The notes below the pieces were generated by a model, which did not search any database, was not told where the DNA came from, and was given only the letters and a program-made list of their open reading frames with translations. Positions 1-11,992 of a stretch of 64,000 bases of DNA are shown piece by piece. The position numbers and the translations under genes were made by a program. The DNA comes from Suillus spraguei (lineage: Eukaryota > Basidiomycota > Agaricomycetes > Boletales > Suillaceae), in contig JABCPU010000114.1 of NCBI GenBank assembly GCA_016800925.1, positions 62,001 through 126,000 of the forward strand, written 5' to 3'. The stretch's first letter is position 1. Each line of letters opens with the position of its first letter.

Positions 1-2960
1 GTAATTATGTGGATGGTATGAAAAACTCGGATCAACTTCTCGATCTACTTTCGGCGACTGGCTCTGATGAAGTGGAACCCACCAGAGCTGTTGCAGGGCG
101 CACTGCGCTCTATACTGACGTGCGGCGAATACGAATTTGCAATTTCTAATACTTATACCACGCTTGACAGTATCTTCCTATGTCTACCCTCGTGGCGGGA
201 GTCAAGGCCGGTCAGTTCTATCAAGGTCACTTCAATGCAAATCAATATAACTACCTCGAGGTTTGCGCCGAATGTCTCCGGTTATGCCAGTGCTAATTCC
301 TTTCAGGGTACCGTTCCTGTCCCTGCGTTCACGAAACCTGTCCTTCTAGTTGGCAGGGAAAATATGAACCGAGCGGTCCAGGGGGATGTTGTGGTTGTCG
401 AAGTATTCAACGAAAAAGAATGGAAAGCACCGACTGATGAGGTCATCGACCAGGAAGGCAAGTCAGCTTGGTTGAATTGAGCAACCGAGTGCTAATATTT
501 CTTCTCAGCAACACTCAAAAACGATGATGCAGAGGACTCAGAGGAAGAGGGCGACGACCGGGTGCATGAGCATGAATCCAAGGCTCTTCGCGCTGAGCAT
601 ACGAAAAAGGCTCCTACAGAGAAGCAACCGACCGGTCGAGTGATCGGCATCATCAAGCGCAACTGGAGAGCGTATGCTCCTCTCCTACTTTTGTATCTAA
701 CAGGTTCATATATTTTTTGACACAGATATGTTTGTCACATCGACTCTACAAGTCTCACCTCAAGCAATGCTACATCACTTGGGCTTCAGACGGTATTTGC
801 TACTCCAGTTTCGAGACTTCTCCCTCGTATTCGGCTACGCACGCGCCAAGCACCGTCACTCGTTGGAAATAAAATATTGGTGACGATCGACCGGTGGGAT
901 ATTACTTCTCGTTATCCGGAGGGCCATTTTGTTCGTACGCTCGGAAAGGCAGAAAGCAAAGAGGCCGAGCAAGAGAGTCTCTTGTTGGAGTTTGAGGTGC
1001 CTTACAGGCCCTTTGGAAAGGCGATTCTGGACTGTCTGCCGCCAGAAGGCGAGCAATGGGTTGTCCCGCCTAAAAGCACGGCGGCTCCGGAATGGAGAGA
1101 CCGTGCGGACTTGAGAGATCTCATTGTCTGCAGTATAGATCCTCCAGGTAATGCTTGTTGGACACTGCGTAAAATGGGCATACTGACTTCTCGGAACAGG
1201 CTGTCAGGACATCGATGACGCCTTACATGCGCGTCGTCTGACGAATGGTAATATCGAAGCTGGCGTTCGTAAGTTTTACGTTTTTCTGTTCCTAAGTTTA
1301 CTCTATATCGGTCAACAGATATTGCAGATGTGTCTCACTTTGTCCTCCCGGAGACTGCAATGGATAACGAGGCTGCTGCACGTGGATCTACTGTTTACCT
1401 TGTTGACAAACGCATCGACATGTTACCCGCGCTTCTTGGCACAAACCTTTGCTCTCTCAGGCCCCATGTTGAGCGATTAGCATTCTCAGTCATATGGGTC
1501 AGACAAATTCCTATGATGCGCTTGCTATGGTATCTAACTGAACTTGTTATAGGAAATGACTGTAGAAGCTGAAATAGTCGACGTCCGTTTCACAAAATCT
1601 GTTATCTCATCTAAAGCTGCATTCGAGTACGGAGAGGCGCAAGTTCGAAAAGATGACCCGTAAGCGAGACATCTTCCGACCCATTCTCATAAAGCTGACG
1701 ATTCAAATGTAGAAAACTAAACGACAGCCTTACGCAAAGTATCCGACTACTAAATTCCCTTGCGCAGAAACTGAAAGCCAAGCGGATGGCGGCGGGCGCG
1801 CTCAACCTTGCATCGCCTGAGGTCAAAATTCACCTTGACAGCTCCGAGTCGTCCGATCCAGTAGATGTGGAACAAAAAGCGCTACATGAGACGAACTCTC
1901 TTGTTGAAGAATTCATGTTGCTGGCCAATTCAAGCGTAGCGAGAAAGACTCAAGAATCGTTCCCGCAAACATCGGTACTGAGGTATGCTTCTGTTATCTG
2001 TGGTATGTACTTTCTCAACCTTTCACAGACGGCATCTTCCGCCACCACCTACAAACTTTGAGAAATTGCAAGATATATTGCAAAAGCGAAAGGGACTTAA
2101 ACTGGACGTTTCTAGCTCAGGTGCATTAGCGGATTCCCTTGACAAATGCTTAGTACGTTGTTCTCAGTCGTTTGTATGACACTGTTGATTGTTCACTGCG
2201 ATAGGATCCAAAAGAACCCTCTTTCAACACATTAGTGCGGATCATGGCGACGAGGTGTATGCTGTCTGCAGAATATTTCAGTTCCGGCAGTGTCTCTCGA
2301 GATACGTTCGGGCACTATGGTCTTGCCAGCCCGATTTATACACATTTTACGAGTCCTATTCGTCGGTACGCAGGTATGTGACGCGTACAACACTCGGTGC
2401 TTGTATTTACGTTTGGATTTCATTTCCCAGATGTGCTTGTGCATCGCCAGCTCGCTGCCGCTATTGGTTATACACCACTACATGCATCTCTTCACTCCAA
2501 AATGCACGTTGAGCGGATCATGGAAGTTGTTAACAGGCGCCACCGGATGGCACAGATGGCGGGTCGTGCCAGTGTGGAATTCTACGTTGGACTGGCCCTA
2601 AAAGGTCGAAACGAAAAGGAAAAGGAGGTGACTGAGGACGCGTTTGTCATTAGGACATTCCGGAATGGTCTTGGGGTGTTCGTGTCCAAGTAAGTCGCAT
2701 TCATAAAGATGGCGTCCAAAACTGACTTGCTGTTCCTTAGGCTTGGACTGGAGGGTCTGGTGATGTTCAAGCGGGACACTCAATTTGACGCGGAGAACTA
2801 CACCATCAGCGTCCCTTCGTCTGATAAAGGGCGACCGGATGTGACAATATCTGTGTTCGACAAGGTGACAGTGAGGATCGAGGTTGAGAAAGATAAGAAT
2901 ACTCAGAGGGGACGGGTCAAGATGACGCTTGTCAGTCCCGTGGATTCGAGGGCGTTGTAA
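1..2960 (+). CDS. DIS3: DIS3/RRP44 exosome 3'-5' exoribonuclease, 5' end off window
   Basis: Catalytic subunit of the nuclear/cytoplasmic RNA exosome, which degrades and trims RNA 3'-5'. The spliced frame gives cold-shock-type RNA-binding segments, then the RNB nuclease domain with its acidic catalytic motif DIDDALH just after a conserved SIDPPG, then [23 protein letters not shown] and TSPIRRYAD, and a C-terminal S1 domain ending at taa 2958-2960. The N-terminal PIN domain lies left of the window. Exons by frame: <1-119, 171-260, 307-457, 509-671, 726-1147, 1200-1268, 1319-1497, 1553-1659, 1713-1982, 2029-2152, 2205-2373, 2431-2689, 2741-2960. All introns are 46-57 nt. One (458-508) fits only as GC-AG. 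No lesion seen, so it looks functional. Family knowledge: essential single-copy gene. Confidence 0.96.
458..508 (+). other. GC-AG intron in DIS3
   Basis: The exon ends CAGGAAG and the intron starts GCAAGT. The 5' GC site joined to ttctcag at 508 restores the reading frame E-A-T-L-K-N-D-D. The only nearby GT donor (461) runs into a stop after the splice. GCAAGT is the usual GC-donor context. Confidence 0.85.
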
Positions 2961-3945
2961 TTATAATTAAGTCCTCGCTTATCTCTGTGATCTAGGCCTG
3001 AGTACCAAGAATAACTTCATTCGTACTCCGTGGGGACATGGGACCGCTTGGCAACATAGTGCATTTCTTGCAGTTTTCCGAGTTTGGTCTCGTGGCAATG
3101 ACGTGATTGATAGGCGAATAGTGTGAATCAACATCGCCATGCCTCGCCAAATCTAATCAAGCGCCGGTACCACCTCATCCTACTTTGCACCAGGGGAACT
3201 GTCGCGCGCTTAGATAGTCAAACCACATCAAGATCTCACCGGTCCCAGTACTAATTATGTTTTCCACCAAGATCGTTCCCTGACCTACGCATGGTTAGTG
3301 TCAATGTCATGGGGCCTGGGCTTGTTGAAAGAGCGTATAGGGCTTCCGGAAGACGAATCATGAGAACTCTGCGGAGTTCGCCGATAGATTCCGGTACTCC
3401 TTTTCCCGTTTAACTGGGACTCCATGGAGGTGGCGCAGCTTATGAGTGGTACCAGGCATTCGCTAGTGGTATACGATGAACAATGAACCGTTGACGTCTG
3501 ACGCGTGCTCCCGCACTCGCCGTGGTTAGAGATGGTTTCGCACAGTGCGCAAGAAACAAGTCCCGAGACTAGGCCCCACTTATTCATTTACGCGACTTCC
3601 TCGCCATCTGTTTACATTCGATAGATCTCAAGCTATGTCCGACGTAACCTTGATGGTTCTCTGATACACCATCGTTGTCCCCGAAGACAACCCAAAGCGT
3701 ATCCTAAATGTCTAGCGCTTTATTATTTTCTAATCGGATCATCTACATAGATGCTTCGAGTAACGAATATTATTGATACAGCGAGACTGTACAAAACTGA
3801 GAGGAAAAAATGATTGCAACCACACTAAACAGCAACAACATATTGTAAGCATGAACGACCGAACGAGTAAGAAGCATATGGTACGACTAGCCAACTACAA
3901 GATATACAGAATCATTCGTCACGCTCAAAGTCCAAACACAACCCG
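2961..3945. other. Intergenic, convergent 3' ends
   Basis: Space between the convergent DIS3 and velvet genes. It should hold both 3' untranslated regions (an ATAATTAAG stretch follows the DIS3 stop). A 100-residue minus ORF at 3285-3587 has no recognisable motif, and I see no gene here. Confidence 0.5.
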
Positions 3946-6777
3946 CTAGGCGCCATCTGAAATGATACTACCGATACTCAGTACATTTTTCTTCCCCTGC
4001 AGTCCTACCCGCGCATCATGCTCAAACGGCGCGCGCGACAGCTGGATCAGTGGGTATGCCCCTCCCCCTCCACCTGACGTGTTTGTATTCCCAGCCACTG
4101 GCGACGATGCGTCAGATGAGGACGACGACGACGAAGACGCGTGTTGCCGCGCTGAAGACGATGGGTGTTGCCGGAGCGGTGCGAGTTGAATCAGCCCGTG
4201 CTCGCTAGCTGAGGATACGGAGTTGGGGTTGTTCCATGTAGTTGCGGGGGAGGCCACGGGCCATTCGTGGTGAGAGCCTGCGGTTGGGTGTTGGGAGGGC
4301 GGTGGTGGGGGGAGGTTGTACCCTCCAGCAGATGTAGAGGCATACGTGGACTGTTGGTGCCGTGGATAGGCTTGTTCGTTAGAGGAGCTGGTATACGATT
4401 GGTTAGCGTATCGAGAGGGGGCTGGAGAGGTAACACGAGCGGGTTGAGCCTGGGAATGGGTCGAATTGGATGGTTGGTAGTACTCGCTTGCGCTCGAGTT
4501 TGGGTAGGGCTGTTGATGGCTGAACTCGTATGATTGGGTATGAGATGGCGCGGATGATGAGTACGGTTGTGGATTGGCCGGAGGAGTAGGGGTGTTCCAT
4601 GATGGAGGATGACCGGAGGACTGACTGGGTGGATAGTAGGACGGTTGTCCATGGTTGTGAGAGGGTCCAGACGAGGCAGGAGATGACTCATAATACGAAT
4701 CACCATTTGGGCTAGCATATTGCTGCGGCTGCTGAGGCGGGTATTCATACCTAGACTGTGATTGTGAATATGGCGTAGGTGTAGGGTATGTATTGGAAGG
4801 AGGTGTCCATATTGCGACTGAGGTCGTGAAGATGAAGGGTATTGTGGGTGAGATGACGGTGGGTGTTGGTATTGATTGGAGGTAGGTGACTGACTGCTGT
4901 ATGGTCCAGCGGAGGGATATGATTCCTGGAAAGTATTGGATGTCGCGTTCTGGCCGTCATAACCAGATGGATAAGTAGTGCGCTGCGACGGAGACTCATA
5001 CGCTGTTCGTGAGCTTTCATATCCCCGCTGATCTGGCTGTTCATATGTTCCCCTTGAAGTCTCGAACGGCGGTCGTGAATTGGGACCACTTTCGTAAGCA
5101 GAGCGGGGAGAATCAAAGGCTGAAGAGCGGGGAGCCTCGTATGTTACCCTGCCTTGCGAGTTAAATACGGGAGCAGCTGATGAGAAAGGTGCAGCCTGCG
5201 CAGGGGGGTGTACAGTTTGTCGTTGAGAGACGGCGGAGGACGCAGACGGAACCGGCGGCGGCGCGGTACGGGAATTTTCAAACGTGGCTGCTGCAGGCGG
5301 GGCTATAAGTTGCGCGCCAGGTGGCGGGGGTATGGAGCCTCCTCCCAGACGCGAGCTCTCATAGCTGGCGCCGCGAGGCGGTGGAATGGTCCCACCTGAA
5401 GAAGTAGATGGCGGAGGGTGAGTCGGCGCAGGAAGTTCGACACCACCAGGTGCACTTGGAGCACCCAACATCGGATCCAAGCTCGTTGATGATGGCCATG
5501 CGGGTAGTCCCACTAGTGACCCGGTAGGAGTCTGCAAGTCCGGTGCGCCATTGGAAGACAGTGTGCCATGCCGAGGACGTTTGAACTGACCGGAAGAGGT
5601 GACCGCAGAAGCCGGGGTATCGTTTTCATCTTCTTCGTTGTTATTATGGTCGGTATCAATTGGAGTGGTGAGTGCAGGGTTAGGACGCTTGCGAACACGA
5701 ATGTCTTTGCGAATCCGGATCTTGATGCCTTGGTCGGCCAGCGAACACGAAAGAGGCGTAGACTCTGATGAATGGGGTCAGTTATGTGATCAACAATCAG
5801 CCAAGAACAAGGTGTCGAAGAATTAATTTCCATAATTAAACCTTATGCTCACCTTCCATACCAGGGAATTTCTTTGCTGTGTAAACGTAAAATGGTGCAG
5901 AGTATATCGATTTACAATGACGGACGGTGTTGCTGAGAAGAAGTTAGAGACGTGGGTAGGTAGTTAGTCAGCGAGCTCACCCGACGACTTCGAAGAGGCT
6001 GAGCTTCAAACGATAAGAACCCTCAGTTCTGACGCTCAGGTCGGGGAAAACGAAAAAGCCAGCATCCTCGTTGCGATTTTCGGTATCTTTGAGGTGGTAG
6101 AGGGACGAGACGACTGAACCTGTCGTACACCGTGTTTTCCCATCCTGACAGCTGGCAATCAGAAAGAGATCATGGCGACGGTTGACATACTGACCTTTAG
6201 CCAGTGTAGCTCCGTATCGTCATCAGGTTTTGCCAGGCTTGCAAACATGAAGTAATAAGGGTTTTGAAGAAAGCTATGAGCATAGCTTGGGTCTGAGTCG
6301 TCGCCATCTAAGCGAGCAGGAGAAGGAGGTTGACGAGTTTGCGGGTCGATAACACGAAGTTGAATGATGGGAGGTGGGTCGATTGGGCGTCGGTCAGCTA
6401 AGCGAGCGATGAGCTCGTGTGGGAAGAATAAAGGCAGTTGACTTGCCTCCTACACCACACATACGGGCCTGTTTTGGCTCCTGCCTGACGGTAAGTTCAT
6501 ATTCCCTGTGCGGACGATTGAACATGTTAGCAAAGAGAAAGATGATGGACAAAGGAAATAGAAGTAAGTTATCTGATACGAAGGTGAACGTGATGAACGT
6601 TTAACTTTGATACCCTTAGTGGTATAGTGGGCGGAACCGTAGCATTGGAACGATCTTTTCCTGTGTGAAGTGGGAGCGCTGAAAGAGGACTTACAATCTG
6701 TCTCTCTCATGGTAACCTCTGTCACGGTCAGCGTAGCCATAGCCAGCTGTGATAGGATTGTAGGTCGCTGGGTCCAT
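3946..6777 (-). CDS. Velvet-domain regulator, VosA-like
   Basis: Velvet proteins are fungal DNA-binding regulators of development, sporulation and secondary metabolism. The model starts at ATG 6777 ([10 protein letters not shown]). Exons: 6777-6695, 6505-6447, 6397-6195, 6144-5981, 5932-5853, 5764-4895, 4817-3946, giving 776 aa. The velvet fold is read from [19 protein letters not shown] through [31 protein letters not shown] and SLFEVVG to [20 protein letters not shown] long Pro/Ser/Tyr/Gln-rich disordered tail follows, ending [15 protein letters not shown]-terminal LSIGSI motif is what I know from VosA proteins. The intron at 6446-6398 fits only as GC-AG. Within the tail the frame changes near 4815. 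I model an intron (4818-4894), but a real one-base frameshift cannot be excluded. A serine run near 4130 reflects repeated codons. Confidence 0.88.
4818..4894 (-). other. Probable tail intron or frameshift in velvet gene
   Basis: The minus-strand frame that carries the velvet domain continues open to 4191, but its translation turns from Ser/Tyr/Gln-rich to His/Leu/Arg-rich sequence beyond about 4815. The same-composition frame resumes one base out and ends in the LSIGSI C-terminus. A 77-nt stretch with donor GTCAGT and acceptor CCTCAG joins the two frames and makes the total coding length divisible by three. No closer AG/GT pair does so. Confidence 0.55.
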
Positions 6778-8322
6778 TATTGTCGAGCTCGTCGTCGTCG
6801 ACGATGATGACGATGAGTATCTTGATAGGACCTTTGTAAAATCGATGGTCTATTGTTTTTGCTGGCTGGGAACCACGTTCCAACCCAAACCTGGTTTATG
6901 ACATGGCAACCCAACAACACGGGTCCCACACACGTGGCAGTGAGTGCTAGATTCAGCTCCTTTCAGCTCTCACCCGTTCTCACCAGCCCTGAACCCTGTC
7001 TACTTTCCGTTCCACCGGCCCTCATCGAGTCTTACATCGTCTAGTAGCTCTGATTTTACCTTTAGAAAACAAACCTTATCATCATCTTGTTCTTGAAGCT
7101 TACTACTAAACTTTATATCTTCAGGTCTGACTCTCATGGCTCGTCGATCTTCCTATCTAAGTTGTGCCAGACAACAGCTATCAATGCGTGTCTGCACCAT
7201 CGTCGGACCGCACAATTTCCCTGCAGCGGATCATTTCTACCACGCGACACGAACCAAATCTTACTCGACGATCAACTCGACTCGTAGCCTAGGTACGATA
7301 TATATTAAATCGACCTGGTTCCTGGTACTCTCATGACCAGCCTACTTTAGCCTACGTTGCCGTATGTGCCCCACAGTAGCCCACAAGTCCTCATTCGAGT
7401 CCGTGGATTCCGCGCTAGCGTCATATCGGCATAGCATCCGCGTTTGCGACATTTCGGGTCTGCAGACGCAATCAAAGGCAAGTCTGGAGTCTACAGAGAA
7501 GGATCGGTCCCCCAGTGTATTAACATTCGTGTTTAGAGCTCTTCGTCTCCAAGGCTTTTGAGCTTCGATGATAAGCAATCATTTAGTACAAGTTTTCTTG
7601 ATGACTTGCTGTTGATGATTGATGGTTCCGTCTCAGACCCATTCAGTGACTGATCATGCTTTCACGACGGCTTACAATGACCTTTATAATTCTTGCGACC
7701 AGCTATAGCGCGCTTCTCTTGGTCTCAGCGTTGCACATGGTAAAGATAATGCATGGGCAAGATGGTCGCCAATGCCCGTCTACTACCCCCCTTCCTGACA
7801 AGCATATTTGCCAATGACGGAAATCCACCTTGGGACCAATACACCGATCACCATTCCTTCATATCGTTCAAGCTCAGCATCCAATAATTTCACTTCTTTT
7901 ACCACGGACATTTCCAGTGGACGAGGCAACGCCGGTGAAGCTCAATACGCTCTGGGCTAGGAGAATATTCCTTTGTCTATCGGGTCTGCTGGAGGAGGCG
8001 ATGTCATGTCAAGTTTGATGTGCGGTACAACAGACAATCACAGTGGGTCGCTAATCCCCTTTGCTTACCTCCGTCTTGACTGGGCTGTCGTCCTCATTGT
8101 TATACTACATATGTCGGACAGTTATATCCAGTTTATGGAACTTAGAGAGATGTATGGCAAATGTATGGCGAACACACAGGGAGATAAGCTGGCATATTCA
8201 ATGTTGTCGTGTGCGATGGTCTGGTGGGAAATCATTATTCCTTGTCCAAATTGTGTCAATTTGATGATATCCTCCTAAGACTATCGTTTCTCCGAGGGCG
8301 CCGGGTAGTAATCAATGCATTG
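6778..8322. other. Upstream of velvet gene, left flank of duplicated block
   Basis: Contains the velvet 5' region (an AC/GA-rich repeat just above the ATG at 6786-6815) and otherwise short unsupported ORFs. It holds one copy of a ~50-bp sequence (7279-7328) that recurs right of unit B. No gene recognised. Confidence 0.45.
7279..7328 (+). repeat. ~50-bp sequence recurring at 27565-27613
   Basis: The segment from CGTAGCCTAGGTACGA through TCGACCTGGTTCCTGGTACTC reappears with few changes at 27565-27613. The two copies lie left of unit A and right of unit B, so they bracket the duplicated block. No terminal repeats or ORF are associated. Confidence 0.75.
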
Positions 8323-8510
8323 TGTCCCGGGAGGATAAACTGATTTCTCAGGTTATTTCAGGCAAAAGTTCGTGAGGGTTACAGTACGCCAGAACGATAG
8401 ACAAACTACAGTAGCACGAACTAGCCATAATTACAATGACATGTACGAGTAACAACCCATCGGAATGTTGTAGGTGCTCAAGAAGTCAGACATCAACAAA
8501 CAATCAAGTG

Positions 8511-10779
8511 CTAAGACTTTTCAACCGCATCCCATGGTTCATCCGGCAATAAATCCATGGCGGGAAGTTTTCCCCGAAGATCCACCATTTCTGCCGCACT
8601 GATGTTATATGACTGTAGAAGCTCGACGAGTTTATCCAATGAATCGCGATTCGCTCGTTCCACGAAATTCAATTGCTTGTCGTATTCCTGAATTTTATTA
8701 TGGACTTCTCCGCTCTTTGGCGAGTCGTGGTAGGACTTGATCGCAAACTTGATGGCTCTACGAGACAGTTCCTGGTTTTCCGACACAAGAACCAGTATCT
8801 GTAGCACAAGAGTCAAGTCCATGATATATTTCATCAGGCGCTGGAGCGCCACACGACTGAGGAGCATTCATTATTCTCTCGATGAGGGATAAGAAGCTGG
8901 ACGTACGACCGCTGATACACTTCATGAACCCAGCTTGCGATCACAACACCTGCCAATATCGGCACTACGATGGGAGCGGCAGGTGTGGCCAGGTGAGACA
9001 GGATGGACGTCATAGTACCTACAATGGAGAGCCCAAATTTACTGCGAAACATTGCATGAGATGAAATCCATACAGCGCATGAGAGACTGACAGGTTCTCG
9101 TTGGGATCAGCAGTGGGTCCAACGTCCAACTCATCGACCATGTTCGTCATCAATTTCCTGAACTCTGGGCTGCACAAGTACTGCGTGTGAGCTACGTCAG
9201 AATATATGAGGACGAATAAAGAAGAGAGCTATTACACCATTAGGGTCTTGCAAGTTCCACACATTGACAATGTCAGTGTGAAGTACGTGCAGACAGTCCC
9301 ACATCGAACGGTTCTTGAATGGTACACTTGAAGCGAGCGCCTTCCAGTATTCTGAGACAGACGTGAACGATCAGATTGTGTTCAGTAATTTTGAATGCAA
9401 AATTGAGACAGACTTCTCTTGCCAACTCTGATGCTGCGTAAATCGCAATATAAGAAGAATGAAGCAAGCGAGGCTCACTCTATTGATGCTTTTATTTTTA
9501 GTCCAGGGTCCACTCGCTGAGCGATGGACGTCATCACCGACGCGTCGATCCCAACATGGTTACGAACGAGTTCTTCAGTGGTTTGAATTAAATGGGTCAG
9601 CGTCTCTTCATGGTTTCCGTTTGCTACGCTCAAAATTTAGGAACACAAATGACAATAACAGCGGTGACACTCACTAGAGACCGTAACATGCGGGATAGCC
9701 GATTTGGCAAATTTCTCTAGGGGTGCGATGCAGACCTCCTGTAGCTTGTCTTGTGCACTTTTCTTGGTAAGCTCCTGGATGGCCGCCTTGCTCAAACCTT
9801 TGATAGAAGACTTGTCCAGAGTTCGCTCCACACGTTCGAGGAGGGTGTCGTATTTAGTGAAAACAGCAATAATGGGAACTTTGACCGGCGTTAGCTGTGA
9901 CCTGTGCAGAGTGGTAGCGATCCGTTAACGTACTGTTTCCCAGCTTTCCTTCGTGCTTAGATGTAAGAAATTCTTCCACGCCAGTCTCTAGTAAACGCCC
10001 GCCTGCACGGGGTATTTCAAAGCAAAGCCTTGTGATGTGGTCAGCTTACTGCACAAACGTATTAGATGAAATCCTCACCAAACAGCGTGCAGCTGATCTT
10101 TCAAAATAGGCATTGCTCTCCGACGATTAATGAAATCTCGAACTGTTTTGAGGTTGTCTTTTTCCCCTGGTTCAAAACCCTTGCTATCGTGGAGAACAAA
10201 TCTGTTGTTCTGAGGTGAGATGAACTCTTGGTCGATGCTGACCTCGCCTGGCCTGTCGTGGGAAGCCGTCTATTGACAGTATGAGTCACTGCTCGTTGAA
10301 ATATCGTGTTCAACCCACCGCATTTTGCACTCCAAATGCGTGGTTGATGAGCGAAGACTTGCCAACGCCAGTCTATCGGAAGTACCGTGTCAATACTACC
10401 CGGATTTAAGCAAAAGTCTGGTACCTTTCCTATAACTAGGATTCGGAACCTTGAGAGCCTCTGTTGTCAACCTAAAGAATGGCACTTCACGGTGATCCAG
10501 ACTTACTGAGGACAGTTCCGGAATATCTCGTCCGTGGTAGGCCGGAGTTCCTGGGCTTCATCGGAAGAAGAGACAAGTTGCTCAGGCTGCTAATCTATGA
10601 CTCGGATTTTTTTATTGGAAACGTGGAACCTCACTTCGGTTGTTGAATTCCCGGAAATTTCGACGACGATCGTGATGTTGTTATGGACCTTGCTGTATTC
10701 TGTGCATGTGAGGTTGAATCCAGGAGCGGTCAAGGCGAAAGCGCGATGACTTACCTCGTTTGTCCCTTGCACTGAACAT
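8511..10779 (-). CDS. P-loop GTPase (MMR_HSR1-type G domain), unit A, 14 exons
   Basis: Start ATG 10779 (MFSARDKREYSK), stop 8511. Exons: 10779-10755, 10699-10635, 10589-10507, 10449-10425, 10372-10319, 10269-10079, 10028-9934, 9878-9675, 9623-9479, 9427-9414, 9351-9238, 9191-9092, 9041-8907, 8856-8511, giving 531 aa. G-domain motifs: G1 GKTGVGKSS (split by an intron, ~65-73), G3 DSKGFE (~111), G4 TKYD (~187). A hydrophobic Ala/Pro/Val-rich segment at ~375-410 could insert in a membrane. The C-terminus is helical and charged. Exon 10 is only 14 nt. Two acceptors are CAAG/AAAG rather than pyrimidine-AG. The cellular role is not known to me. It is divergently paired with the plus GTPase gene. 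The family is common in Agaricomycetes (recalled, not searched). Confidence 0.85.
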
Positions 10780-11992
10780 GTCTTGTGGATCGAAAACAAT
10801 GTCCTCATGCTGGGTTCTATACCATCTCCTATACCGTATGTGTAAGGAAAATGTATCCTGAAGAGAAAGTTTCCTATAATAAAACGCAATTATATATCAG
10901 GTGGATGCAGTCGCCGAGGTCGAGTCTTTACATAGGTGGAGAAAACGCTTGTCGTAAAGTCTTTCCTGTCCCACTTTTGATTGGGGTGGGCGACTTCCGG
11001 ACTTCAAAAGACTCCACATTCTTTTTCGAGTTACTGAAATCAACGCTGATACCTATTGGATATATTCAGTGTGATTGATAATTCAGTTGATGATGAGGCA
11101 ACTTGTACCAGAGATATAAAGAGGGCAAACTGGCGTTGAAGCGTTAAGGGTACGAGACATGCTGAATCTTGAATCGAGTTAGGGAAGACTCTCCTTCGTC
11201 ACAGCGGATTTATCTAGAGGCCGGGTGTAGGCCATGCGTCATCAGCGGCAAAGGGAGGTATCCTCGTGTAGCACCCAGTTATTGACGCCAAGCTCGTTAC
11301 AGGTCAAATACCAAAACATGTGTGGAGCAACCATATCGTGACTGATTTGAATTGAGAAGGAAGCACCGTTAGTTAGCCGCACTCCACCAGGACCCTGTGA
11401 TCCGACTGCCTCGATCTTACCTCGAAGTACTCTGGCTACGTGTTGTCCACTATTACGGACCCTTGTGATCCAACCAAGATATTCCGTCGCTAATAGTCAT
11501 GCTGAATCCCAGTAATTCAAGTTAGGGAAGACTCTTCTTCGTCACGGTGGATTTATTTAGAGGCCTAGTGTAAGCCATGCATCGGCGCTTCAGCGATGGC
11601 GAGGGGAGGTAACCTCATGTAGCACCCTGAGCCAGACTAGCGCCAAGCTTGTTATGAAATGAAGACACCGTTATGGGTCGAACGTTGTATATCAACCAAA
11701 ATGTGTGTGGAGCAGCCATGATTCGAATTGAGAAACACGGTTAGTCACTAGCGCTCGTCATGCTTAACACGGACCTGTGACCTGCCTGCCTCGATCGATG
11801 GCCCACTCTTACGGTTCCTTGCGACCCAACACAGATATTCCTTCGCAAAGCTACAGACTCCTTGTGTATGCCTCATGTGGTATACCCATTGCCCACTGAA
11901 TCTAGATGCTGACTTCCGACTTGGGCATTTGCAATGATTATAAGGCTGCTAGGCGACCGACCCTTCTCCGTCACATTCATTTACCTTCCCCC
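10780..11992. promoter_or_regulatory. Shared upstream region of the divergent GTPase pair, unit A
   Basis: About 1.2 kb between the two start codons. TTATAAGG at 11938-11945 lies ~50 bp before the plus-gene ATG and is kept in unit B, so it is a candidate TATA element. Another TATAAAG at 11115-11121 is also kept in B. A segment starting CATGCTGAATC (11158) is repeated from 11499 with ~341 bp spacing. Unit B has it once. Confidence 0.55.
11158..11880. repeat. ~341-bp tandem duplication in promoter, unit A only
   Basis: 11158-11498 and 11499-about 11880 share a GTTAGGGAAGACTC block, a CTAGAGGCC-type block, GTAGCACCC and ACCAAGATATTCC-like ends, with ~80% identity by eye. Unit B (from about 20955) has a single copy, so the difference arose after or during duplication of the block. 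Confidence 0.7.

Noticed and set aside
3285..3587. 100-aa minus ORF
   Set aside because: No domain, no splice continuation, and it lies between two convergent gene ends.
6612..6690. tRNA-like A box (TTAGTGGTATAGTGGG) inside the first velvet intron
   Set aside because: No B box and no acceptor-stem complement found.
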